Part shown: positions 44,051-51,375 of the stretch, one piece after another | Layout of the letters: every line of letters begins with the position of its first letter | Numbering within the stretch: position 1 is the first letter of the stretch | Source of the DNA: Alphaproteobacteria bacterium 46_93_T64 | Lineage (GTDB): Bacteria; Pseudomonadota; Alphaproteobacteria; Sneathiellales; Sneathiellaceae | Assembly: GCA_002163135.1 (NCBI GenBank) | Contig: MAAN01000036.1 | Span: forward strand, 62,001 to 126,000 | Length of the DNA: 64,000 nt | Direction: 5' to 3' | Notes under the pieces: model-generated | Databases searched by the model: none | What the model saw: the letters and a program-made list of their open reading frames with translations, nothing else | Told to the model about the DNA's origin: nothing | Program-made: the position numbers and the translations under genes

Positions 44051-44782
44051 ATGCAATCTAACTTTCCTGCCGCAACACTCCACGGTGAAATTCGAGAGAT
44101 TTTTGAAGACGTATTCACCGTTACAGGCAGCGTCATGATGGTGCCGCAGGTGCAGATCAGTCGCAACATGATCATCCTTCGCGAAGGAGACGCGCTGACG
44201 CTGATCAGTACCGTTCGCTTGCATGACGACGGCCTGAAGGCACTAGACGCAATGGGGCGGGTCGAAAACATCGTCAAGCTTGGCGCCTATCACTTAGGTG
44301 CTCACAACGGTTTGGATGATCCGTTCTATAGCCACCGGTACGCCCCCAAATTATGGGCTTTGGACGGGATGGAGCACCACGACGGACTTGAAACAACTCA
44401 TATCCTGCGTCCCGGAAGTAACATGCCGGTAAAGCAGGCTTCCTTGTTCACATATGACAGCTCCAAAATGCCGGAGGGAATGCTCTTGCTTGACAAAGAG
44501 GGTGGCATCTTAATCTCAGCCGACAGCTTACAAAATTGGGCTGAGGCCGATGAGTTTTTCAGCGAAATCGCGGCGGTAAGGATGCAACAGGCAGGTTTCA
44601 TTCAGCCCGCAAATATCGGGCCGGAATGGCTGCGTGTGTGCCAACCAAAACCACAAGAGTTCGCTAAAGTGGCTGAACTGGATTTTACTCATCTCTTGCC
44701 CTCGCACGGAACACCCATTTTGAACACCGCGAAGGAAGAATTCAAAGCGACGTTCGCGAAACCGTCCGTCCTGAAAACTTAG
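44051..44782 (+). CDS. Metallo-beta-lactamase-fold-like hypothetical protein
   Basis: 243 aa from ATG 44051, with AAGGAACTAAAA upstream. The order of GEIREIFEDVFTVTGSV, a probable HLGAHNG motif, LISADSLQNW and HLLPSHGTPI resembles degenerate metallo-beta-lactamase-fold proteins. The standard HxHxDH metal site is not seen, so catalysis in the usual manner is doubtful. Last gene of the cassette. Function unknown. Confidence 0.5.
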   Translation: MQSNFPAATLHGEIREIFEDVFTVTGSVMMVPQVQISRNMIILREGDALTLISTVRLHDDGLKALDAMGRVENIVKLGAYHLGAHNGLDDPFYSHRYAPKLWALDGMEHHDGLETTHILRPGSNMPVKQASLFTYDSSKMPEGMLLLDKEGGILISADSLQNWAEADEFFSEIAAVRMQQAGFIQPANIGPEWLRVCQPKPQEFAKVAELDFTHLLPSHGTPILNTAKEEFKATFAKPSVLKT

Positions 44783-44847
44783 CCTATACGGAATTCTCCT
44801 AGGAGGGTTTCCTCTAGCGCTAATCTAAGTATCGAAAGCACCATTGG

Positions 44848-45000
44848 TAGGCGTCAAGCATCAAATGAAGCTCTTGCCTGCAAGCATGCATTCCAAAGTG
44901 GTCAACTGCACTTAACATTTTTTGAGGAAGCACCCTATATATACAGGGGGGTGGGTATTTTGATTTGGTGGGGGACTCCCCCCTTGTTCAGCTTAGAATT
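44848..45000 (+). repeat. Dispersed repeat, copy C
   Basis: GGCGTCAAGCATCAAATG and GCATGCATTCC match copy B, followed by TTTTTTGAGGAAGCACCC, CAGGGGGGTGGG and ACTCCCCCCTTG. The left frame shared with B ends with TAA here. This copy sits at the end of the LysR cassette and 35 bp before the Rha/resolvase chimera. Confidence 0.65.
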
Positions 45001-45035
45001 CTGATAGACCCAGCAAAGTTTTTCGGCCTTAACAA

Positions 45036-45851
45036 TTACCCAACCACCATCTGTTTGACACTCTCCGCCCCATACGGCTTCCCACTAACCGAATGATGGC
45101 CCAGATCCGCTAGCTCCTTAGCAATAACGCGCAGGTTCCGTCGCTTACCAGTTCTTGGACTTTTGCGGTATAAACGCTTGGCCTCTTTGATCACAATATT
45201 AGGCACGGGTTTGCGGCCTTCACAGCGGCCGGTCTCCATGCGCTTACGTTCGCGGGCTTTGCGCAGCTTCTCACCCAATGACGCTTTCTCAAATTGAGAC
45301 ACCGCGCCGAGTATCTGCCTGACCATGATTGCAGGTGCTTTACTGTCGACTATCCTAAGAACTTTGCTCCCTTCGATCACACGATCCACCTTGTGTTCCA
45401 GTTCAATAACCTTCTCTGTATAACCAAGGAGTGCACCACGAAGTGCTATTGGATCATTGAGGATGTCTTGAGGTTGCGTTACAGGTTGAGCATTGGCGTG
45501 TGATGCCATTTCATTGAAGCGGCGAATGTAGGCCATCTTGAAATCCATAGCCTTCTTCCCCGTGTAGGACATAACAAGAAGACTAAAGCCATCTTGTGTC
45601 ATATCTTCTGAGGACTGCTTTCGGTTCCTCGCATCAACATAGAAAACCTGCCATAACATTGAGTTGAAGGCCGATGTGTCCAGATTTGCGCGGATTACAT
45701 CTCGAATGTCCCTCAGTACATGACGATGTGTCTTGCCAAAGTACGCAGCAACATCCCTGCTATTGGCAAATAGTTCGTTGTTCTTAATGATAACGCGAGG
45801 GTGCTTTGATGTGTCGGCTGCTGTCGATGTGGTGAATGGGAGAGCAACAGC
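45036..45851 (-). pseudogene. Rha-resolvase chimera, start codon lost
   Basis: Open frame of 271 codons. The N-terminal half is Rha-like (HPRVIIKNNELFANSRDVAA, FGKTHRHVLRD, DMTQDGFSLLVMSYTGKKAM), followed by a short helix, then the C-terminal part of a serine resolvase (ILGAVSQFEKASLGEKLRKA, then helix-turn-helix-like ending). The resolvase catalytic N-terminal domain is missing. The N-terminus is homologous to the relic at 25226-25516, but the ATG there is AGG here, and the frame between that position and the Rha domain is shifted. An ATG at 45659 could express only the second part. It is a fused relic rather than an intact gene. Confidence 0.7.
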
Positions 45852-45897
45852 TTATCACTAAACCTATCAATTGATGGCAACTCACACAGTCAGCATG

Positions 45898-46060
45898 AAC
45901 CGCTGACACGAATTTGACACGCAAGCAACCTACGCAGAACGTGTGGGGGAAGTGTGTGGGGTAAACCTGTGGGGAAGCAATTTTTCACTTAGCATTAAGC
46001 CATTGATTTTATTGCAATATTATGGCTAAAAAATCAATGGCGGAGAAGGTGTCCGCCCTA
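45898..46060 (+). repeat. att-like repeat, copy 3, with upstream GTGTGGGG-rich segment
   Basis: Homologous to 25559-25710 over its whole length. The terminal element is CATTGATTTT-N19-AAAATCAATG followed by GGCGGAGAAGGTGTCCGCC, a perfect 6-bp-stem hairpin. It lies on the outer side of the Rha-resolvase chimera, as in the left copy. The interval 46061-46188 has no gene. Confidence 0.6.
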
Positions 46061-46188
46061 CACATACTATTTTATTGATTTATTTATATATTCTAAATTC
46101 TACCCATATTCCTACCCATATTCATTTCTTTATTGAAATTATCTTTTTTTCTAACAATAGATCATAGCCTTGTGGTTCAAAACGAACT

Positions 46189-46350
46189 TCAGTCTTGCGG
46201 TTTCAGTTGAAAAGTCTTCGGGCCGTATTTCCTAATGCATTCAAGTGACTTTAAGTAACGCGCTGCATCATGGCTGTTGCCACTCTCAGGGTTCTCTGCG
46301 ATACGAAGGTGCCGCTGAAGATATTCGAGGATTAAGAGATCTAACTTCAA
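46189..46350 (-). CDS. Possible short ORF downstream of the vWA genes
   Basis: TTG-started frame of 53 codons (MKLDLLILEYLQRHLRIAEN-like opening). It has helical, protein-like composition but no ATG and is not a family I know. It sits 96 bp after the vWA gene stop on the same strand. It may be part of the operon or the remnant end of an older gene. Confidence 0.3.
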   Translation of the reverse strand: MKLDLLILEYLQRHLRIAENPESGNSHDAARYLKSLECIRKYGPKTFQLKPQD

Positions 46351-46446
46351 GGCGGAATAGTTATTGCAGTTCGAAGAATGGGACCCAGCTCTGGCGCGGA
46401 GTTGATAGCGTCAAAACAAGGGCTTTATTGGCTTATCCAAATCCAA

Positions 46447-47394
46447 CTATTTCGGTAAGGCGAGAAATGTTCCGCCATTTCTTTTTGACACTTCTCGCAG
46501 CAATATTGAAAAACGATTTGTCGCTCCGTGTGAAATAAAACCAATGCCATGTATTTTAGCTAGGGGCTTCCCTGTAATCCGATTTGTGTTTCTTTTCTGT
46601 AAATCATCAATGACCAAATCATAATCCGAGCCCGAATAATCATCTCCCAGGATATAAATCGACATGGATATACTCGGTTTCGCATAGCGTTTTAAGGCTA
46701 CTTTTAGCCCCTCTACCGGGCTACTATTGGATGCACTTCCCCAATTTTGGAATGCTTTAAAGATGTTCTTCCTTCGATTGGCTGTATCTGGAATCCATTT
46801 TCCGGCGTAGGCCGATATCAAATGAATGCCGTTATCATTCATGATTTGGAAGCCCTTCACTTTCGGATGGATTGCCAACACGTTCTGCATCTCGTTGCTA
46901 ACTCGAGGCCAAATTGCTTGCATACTTCCGGATGTATCTACAATAAACAGAACGTAATCACTATCAACCGGGATGCCACCAACTTCTTCATCACGCACAG
47001 CATTAGTTGTAGCTGGCCGAATGTTTGCCTTTTTGAGAGCGTCATCAACGAGCTCCAAACCTTCGAGATCATCTTTTGCGGCGTCATCAGCTTTGACCGC
47101 ATTATTCAATTTGTCCCTCAAAATGCTTGTTTTGGTCTTCAACGCGGCCAATTCAGCAAATTTCTTCTCTATACTGTCATTCTGCTCGGTCACAGAAGAG
47201 TTTAAGCCTGCTATAGAGCGCTCTGTCGCAGTCATCTGCGACAAGATGTTCCGTGCATCCTCAATGGACGCTGTCGCCACATCTTCGGAGGTTCTCGAAA
47301 TCAATACTAACAAAACAACAGCGCCGAACCCGCAAGAGATCAAATCAAGAAAAGAGAGACTGAATATCTCGAATTGTCGGTTTCTTCTCTTCAC
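46447..47394 (-). CDS. vWA-domain protein 2 with ExbD-like N-terminal membrane anchor
   Basis: 315 aa. The N-terminus is basic (KRRNRQFEIF), then one transmembrane helix beginning SLSFLDLISCGFGAVVLLVL, with a charged Asp at the membrane edge as in ExbD/MotB stator subunits. Next is a coiled-coil stalk (about residues 40-135), then a von Willebrand A domain (about 145-315). The MIDAS Asp-x-Ser-x-Ser is DTSGS. The Thr of the second motif is Ser-Pro (NSSPVEGL), and the third Asp is in YILGDDYSG. It overlaps vWA protein 1 by ATGA and is paralogous to it. Probably anchored in the inner membrane with the vWA domain in the periplasm. Confidence 0.82.
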   Translation of the reverse strand: MKRRNRQFEIFSLSFLDLISCGFGAVVLLVLISRTSEDVATASIEDARNILSQMTATERSIAGLNSSVTEQNDSIEKKFAELAALKTKTSILRDKLNNAVKADDAAKDDLEGLELVDDALKKANIRPATTNAVRDEEVGGIPVDSDYVLFIVDTSGSMQAIWPRVSNEMQNVLAIHPKVKGFQIMNDNGIHLISAYAGKWIPDTANRRKNIFKAFQNWGSASNSSPVEGLKVALKRYAKPSISMSIYILGDDYSGSDYDLVIDDLQKRNTNRITGKPLAKIHGIGFISHGATNRFSILLREVSKRNGGTFLALPK

Positions 47395-48461
47395 GGCCAG
47401 CTCACCGCAGGACTAATGAGCAGTCCCCCTGTGGTATAGGTCCATCCCCAGAATTCAGGAGCGGCTTCCGGATCACCCTCCAACGGTAGCAAGATAATAT
47501 TCACTGGTTGCCCACCTCGCGGCCCGCTTTCCTGAACAGATTGACGGAACAATTTCACACGGCATTCACCAGATATTTTACTCGACGTCCCAATCAGCGA
47601 TGAACAACTCGAAAACGGATTTAGACTTCGGTAATTGGATGTGCCGGCTGTCGGTAATCCATCGGTCACAATGTAGTAATTGGTGGGTGCAGGAGATAAC
47701 TTTTTGGCTGATTGAAGGGCATTTTGAAGGTTTGTTGCATTCTCTGGCACGAGAGTGTCCAAACTTGCGAAGACTTTTGAGATGGCTCCAGTGTCAGCCC
47801 CTTGGAACCATCCATTAGGTCCAACTGATGTTGTCTTGTTGTTAAATCCAATCACTACCGCTTTTGATTGTTTCGGAATTCGGTTTGATAACCACCGTGC
47901 AATACGAACAGTTCGTTGCCACTTAGGCCCTTTTTTCTTTTCCGCATCGGTCCCAGATTTACGGAGAATGATATTTATGAGTTTTTCGTCAGTCATCGAG
48001 GCGCTCATATCAATGAGGAACACGATCCGCTTTCCTTCAACTTTCAGCCCCAACAAATAATTTTCTTCACCGACATTCTTATCTTCAATAACATCCTGCG
48101 TTTTTGCAATCGGTGTTTTTTCGATTTTATCTTTTAGTCCTTCAACCTCAGCTTTCTTGTTCGCAGTACTTTGACTAACATCCATAATCTGCTGATCGAC
48201 TTGGCTCAACTGGCTATTGAGTGAGCTTGCTTGACTGTTCAAGTTCGCTTTTTCCTGTGTTTTTTTATCTAGCGTAGTTTGAAGCTGTTCTTCCTGCCTC
48301 TGTAATTCCTCCAAATCCGCCTGTAATGCCTCAAGATCCACAGGAACCTCTTCCGGCTGTACTTTAAGCAAGATCAAGACAAGGATCACAGCTCCCAATC
48401 CGCAGGACATGATGTCGAGGAATGCGAGGTTAAACCCTTCTGTTTGACGCTGGCGTCTCAG
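47391..48461 (-). CDS. vWA-domain protein 1 with ExbD-like N-terminal anchor, CTG start
   Basis: 356 aa if read from CTG 48461. An ATG exists only at 48410, which would cut off the positively charged N-terminus and half the anchor. The CTG overlaps the stop of the ExbB-like gene (CTGA, cf. the ATGA of the next pair), and AGGTG lies about 7 nt upstream. The start region LRRQRQTEGFNLAFLD aligns with KRRNRQFEIFSLSFLD of its paralogue. After the anchor (ExbD-like Asp in FLDIMSCG) and a Gln/Leu-rich coiled coil (about 40-115), the vWA domain has a complete MIDAS: DMSAS, Thr in ATNLQNAL and Asp in VTDGLP. Confidence 0.8.
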   Translation of the reverse strand: MRRQRQTEGFNLAFLDIMSCGLGAVILVLILLKVQPEEVPVDLEALQADLEELQRQEEQLQTTLDKKTQEKANLNSQASSLNSQLSQVDQQIMDVSQSTANKKAEVEGLKDKIEKTPIAKTQDVIEDKNVGEENYLLGLKVEGKRIVFLIDMSASMTDEKLINIILRKSGTDAEKKKGPKWQRTVRIARWLSNRIPKQSKAVVIGFNNKTTSVGPNGWFQGADTGAISKVFASLDTLVPENATNLQNALQSAKKLSPAPTNYYIVTDGLPTAGTSNYRSLNPFSSCSSLIGTSSKISGECRVKLFRQSVQESGPRGGQPVNIILLPLEGDPEAAPEFWGWTYTTGGLLISPAVSWP

Positions 48462-49225
48462 AGATCACCTAATTTACTTATCCGGTTCAACAAGAACTTC
48501 TCGCAATAGGCTTGGGTATCTACAATCTGGTTGTCCTGAAGCCTTTGAAGCTGATGCAATAAAAACATCAATAGAATGCTAATTACCAAAGCAACCAATG
48601 TTGAATTAAAGGCAACACCCAGGCTATTAGTCATCCCCGAGATATCGCCCGCCAAGGCCTGATCCGCTTGAGAAAGAGCGGCACCAATACCACGGACTGT
48701 TCCGATAAAGCCGATGGAAGGGATCGCCCAAATTAGGTAGCGGATCATTGAGTTTCCTGCCTCTTGGCGCAATGCTAAGGCGTCAACACTAGTCTCAATA
48801 GCATCTGAAGTATTTTGAACATCATCGGTTATGAGATATCGCCGTATGCTTGAAGTTAAAGTCTGAATAAGTGGAGAAGATCTAATTTTCACAGGAAGAT
48901 TTTCGATTTTGGAAAGAATGCTGCTCAAGCCCTCCTCTTCTGCTCCACTAGTATCCAGTAAATCCACGTCATACAGATACCCATCTTTGACGATATTGAA
49001 ACACCGGTCACCAATTAGAAAAATTCCCCACAACATCAAAATGAAGCAAATTTCTTGCTCCGCATCTTTCAAGATGATGATGAGATCCCGTGGTGCAGAT
49101 GTTCCTGCTTGTTTTGACGCTTCCAGAATATGTTCAGCTTCAGGCCAAATATAACCGACATAAATCAAGTGAATAGCGAGAATGGAGAGGATTAGTATCC
49201 CCAAGCTTTTTGCCATATGTTTCAT
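48458..49225 (-). CDS. MotA/TolQ/ExbB-family proton channel protein
   Basis: 255 aa inner-membrane protein. One N-terminal transmembrane segment (LGILILSILAIHLIYVGYIW), one near residues 57-75, then a cytoplasmic region, and two long helices in the C-terminal half: NSMIRYLIWAIPSIGFIGTVRGIGAAL and MTNSLGVAFNSTLVALVISILLMFLL. These are the ExbB/MotA-type channel signatures. It is the gene before the two vWA genes and after the 46-aa peptide. It should form a pentamer that uses the proton-motive force to drive the anchored partner subunits. Confidence 0.88.
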   Translation of the reverse strand: MKHMAKSLGILILSILAIHLIYVGYIWPEAEHILEASKQAGTSAPRDLIIILKDAEQEICFILMLWGIFLIGDRCFNIVKDGYLYDVDLLDTSGAEEEGLSSILSKIENLPVKIRSSPLIQTLTSSIRRYLITDDVQNTSDAIETSVDALALRQEAGNSMIRYLIWAIPSIGFIGTVRGIGAALSQADQALAGDISGMTNSLGVAFNSTLVALVISILLMFLLHQLQRLQDNQIVDTQAYCEKFLLNRISKLGDL

Positions 49226-49366
49226 TTAGATATCCACGGGGAATGATACAGGAGAATTCAGATTGATTTTACTGCCCGTCTGAGCCACTGCATATTGAAG
49301 AGCAAAAGTAGCGATAGCCAATCCCAGCATAATTCCAATCCATTTTTTCAACTTATTTATTTTCAT
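49226..49366 (-). CDS. 46-residue membrane micropeptide between FGE-like and ExbB-like genes
   Basis: Starts at ATG 49366 with GGGGAGG about 8 nt upstream, and its TAA is followed directly by the ATG of the ExbB-like gene. It has a basic N-terminus (KINKLKKW), one hydrophobic segment (IGIMLGLAIATFALQYAVA) and a short polar tail (TGSKINLNSPVSFPVDI). This is the form of an uncleaved single-span protein or a secreted peptide. The precise fit into the operon and the strong ribosome-binding site argue that it is real. Confidence 0.75.
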   Translation of the reverse strand: MKINKLKKWIGIMLGLAIATFALQYAVAQTGSKINLNSPVSFPVDI

Positions 49367-49380
49367 CGAAGCCTCCCCTC

Positions 49381-51375
49381 TTACAAATAACGAGCAACAC
49401 GGAAGCCTACGTGCTTGCTGCCCTTATTACCAGCTTGGCGGAACGCTGGCCTAATCTCAGTCAAGTTCCCAGAGGACCAATTAGCCCCTTTGATGACATG
49501 TTTATTGCCAAATCGATCTCCAAGTGGATCCTTTAAAATAGTAGATTTACTCGGCGGTACTAAAGAGTAGAAATCATGGGTCCACTCACTCAAATTCCCG
49601 AACAAATCATATAACCCGGCTTTATCTTTGCCAAAACTACCGACAGGAGCAATTTTTACAAATCCATCGGTATAATTCGGAACGTAGAAACGAGTGGTGC
49701 CGTTTGCTGTCTCATCTGCAATATTTCCTGCATCCGCAGGAATAATAGATTTATCACCCCATGGAAATTTGGTTTGCCTGTTTCGACCAGCTTTTCTCGC
49801 AAGCCACTCCCATTCCGCTTCACTCGGCAGACGATACCCATTTGCACCAACTACAAACGACTTCAGTTTCCCGTTTACGAGTTTATAAAACTGTGACAGC
49901 CCTTCATTTTCACTCATCCAATTGCAAAACGTGACAGCGTCTAGCCAAGAAACATTGGATGCAGGTTGAGTTTTGGATCCACCGTTTGCTCCCTTTTTGA
50001 ACAGTGCAAACTGATGTTCTGTAATCTCTTTTTCTCCGGCATAAAAATGCCGAGAAAACTCAACTTTTCGAATGAATTCATTCGCCCGCTGTCCCTTTTC
50101 ATACCGAGGCGCACCAAGAGTGATTTTCTTTGGCTTAAACAAGAGCATCTGTCCGCCGACAGAATTCTGATAACTGTTTTTTGCTTCAGATCTCCGAGCG
50201 GATTGCACCGTTTTCAGTGAAACATTTATCGCAAGTGAGGTTTTACCGGATGGTTTGATTTGTTTTTGGACTGCACGATAACCAGTTGCTCTAAAATCTA
50301 CTTTGTGAGTGATCGCAGGTAATCTTAACGTCAGCGGAGTGTTCCCCACTGGCTGGTCATTCACAAACACTGCAGATGACGGTGAAGAACGTAAAGTAAT
50401 CTCACCAATTTCAGCCTTTAACTTGAAAGATATCTTTTGCATCTGACCCGGCTTGGCCTTTATTTTTTTCTCAGACGAAAAGTATCCCGCTTTCTCATAT
50501 CGAAGGTAATAGGTTTTGTTCGCTAAAATAGATTGCTTGGCTCCAGGCCTGATCACTTTACCGCTTAACGTAAGCCGCCCACCCTGCGGGCTCACAGATG
50601 CCGCTGTAAAGGATTGCAGCAATTTCAATTTGTATGATCGTTGAATGTCAGCATTGCGATTGGTTATCGCGATTTTCTCACGAATGGTTTCATAACCATT
50701 TTTTCGAATTGAAACATCATAAAGCCCACCAACGAGTAACTTCGATATCGGATCAGCGCCTTGTTTGTCGCTATTGATAAACAACACTGCATCATGTGGC
50801 ATTCGATTAATGGTCAAACGCCCTTGAACCGGAATAAATTCAAGCACTTTTTCAACAGTTTCACCACGACCGAGGTCGATATCAAAACTCTGTGGCTCAT
50901 AGTATTTATGTGTCGCCGAAATCCGGTAATGACCCGCAGGTAGCGCAACGTCAAGAATGTCAGAGATAGCAACAGATTGATCGTTAATAAACCAAATAAT
51001 ATCTGATGAAGAGATTACTGTCTTTAGCTTCAATGTCGCCGGAAGTTCTGTCAGCTGTATCTCAAGATGCTCACCTTCGATATCTGGAGAAATATGGATA
51101 AGTTCCGTTTCAAATCCCACATTTGAAATCACGACCTCAGGATTCCGCGTGAAAGAGAAAAGTGTTCCATTCATGAAGAGAGCGAAACCGCTCGTCACTT
51201 CAAACGTTGCAGTTTTCGATATTTCGTTCGGTGTTACCCTTACACTCGTACCTTTTAGGAACACCGCGAATGCACCAACGAATACAACAACCGTCACTAT
51301 AAGTGTGACGAGAGATAAATAAAACCGCTTTTGCTGAGCCGCTGCGTTTGAAATGTCTTGATTAAACTGGTTCAT
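49381..51375 (-). CDS. PEGA-repeat protein with C-terminal SUMF1/FGE-like domain, non-catalytic
   Basis: 664 aa. N-terminal membrane anchor (about residues 19-42, LSLVTLIVTVVVFVGAFAVFL), then several PEGA-type beta repeats (about 50-385; LTINRMPHDAVLFINSD, ITLRSSPSSAVFVNDQPVG). The C-terminal domain is SUMF1/FGE-like (about 410-664): NVSWLDAVTFCNWMSENEGL, YRLPSEAEWEWLARKAG, GLYDLFGNLSEWT. The two active-site Cys of true FGE, expected after the GGSW-like strand, are absent (KGANWSSGNLTEIRPAFR), so it probably binds rather than converts. Overlaps the upstream gene by 14 bp. Confidence 0.82.
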   Translation of the reverse strand: MNQFNQDISNAAAQQKRFYLSLVTLIVTVVVFVGAFAVFLKGTSVRVTPNEISKTATFEVTSGFALFMNGTLFSFTRNPEVVISNVGFETELIHISPDIEGEHLEIQLTELPATLKLKTVISSSDIIWFINDQSVAISDILDVALPAGHYRISATHKYYEPQSFDIDLGRGETVEKVLEFIPVQGRLTINRMPHDAVLFINSDKQGADPISKLLVGGLYDVSIRKNGYETIREKIAITNRNADIQRSYKLKLLQSFTAASVSPQGGRLTLSGKVIRPGAKQSILANKTYYLRYEKAGYFSSEKKIKAKPGQMQKISFKLKAEIGEITLRSSPSSAVFVNDQPVGNTPLTLRLPAITHKVDFRATGYRAVQKQIKPSGKTSLAINVSLKTVQSARRSEAKNSYQNSVGGQMLLFKPKKITLGAPRYEKGQRANEFIRKVEFSRHFYAGEKEITEHQFALFKKGANGGSKTQPASNVSWLDAVTFCNWMSENEGLSQFYKLVNGKLKSFVVGANGYRLPSEAEWEWLARKAGRNRQTKFPWGDKSIIPADAGNIADETANGTTRFYVPNYTDGFVKIAPVGSFGKDKAGLYDLFGNLSEWTHDFYSLVPPSKSTILKDPLGDRFGNKHVIKGANWSSGNLTEIRPAFRQAGNKGSKHVGFRVARYL

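Noticed and set aside
44051-44782. Functional metallo-beta-lactamase enzyme
   Set aside because: The HxHxDH metal motif is not seen; only the fold-like order of segments is present.
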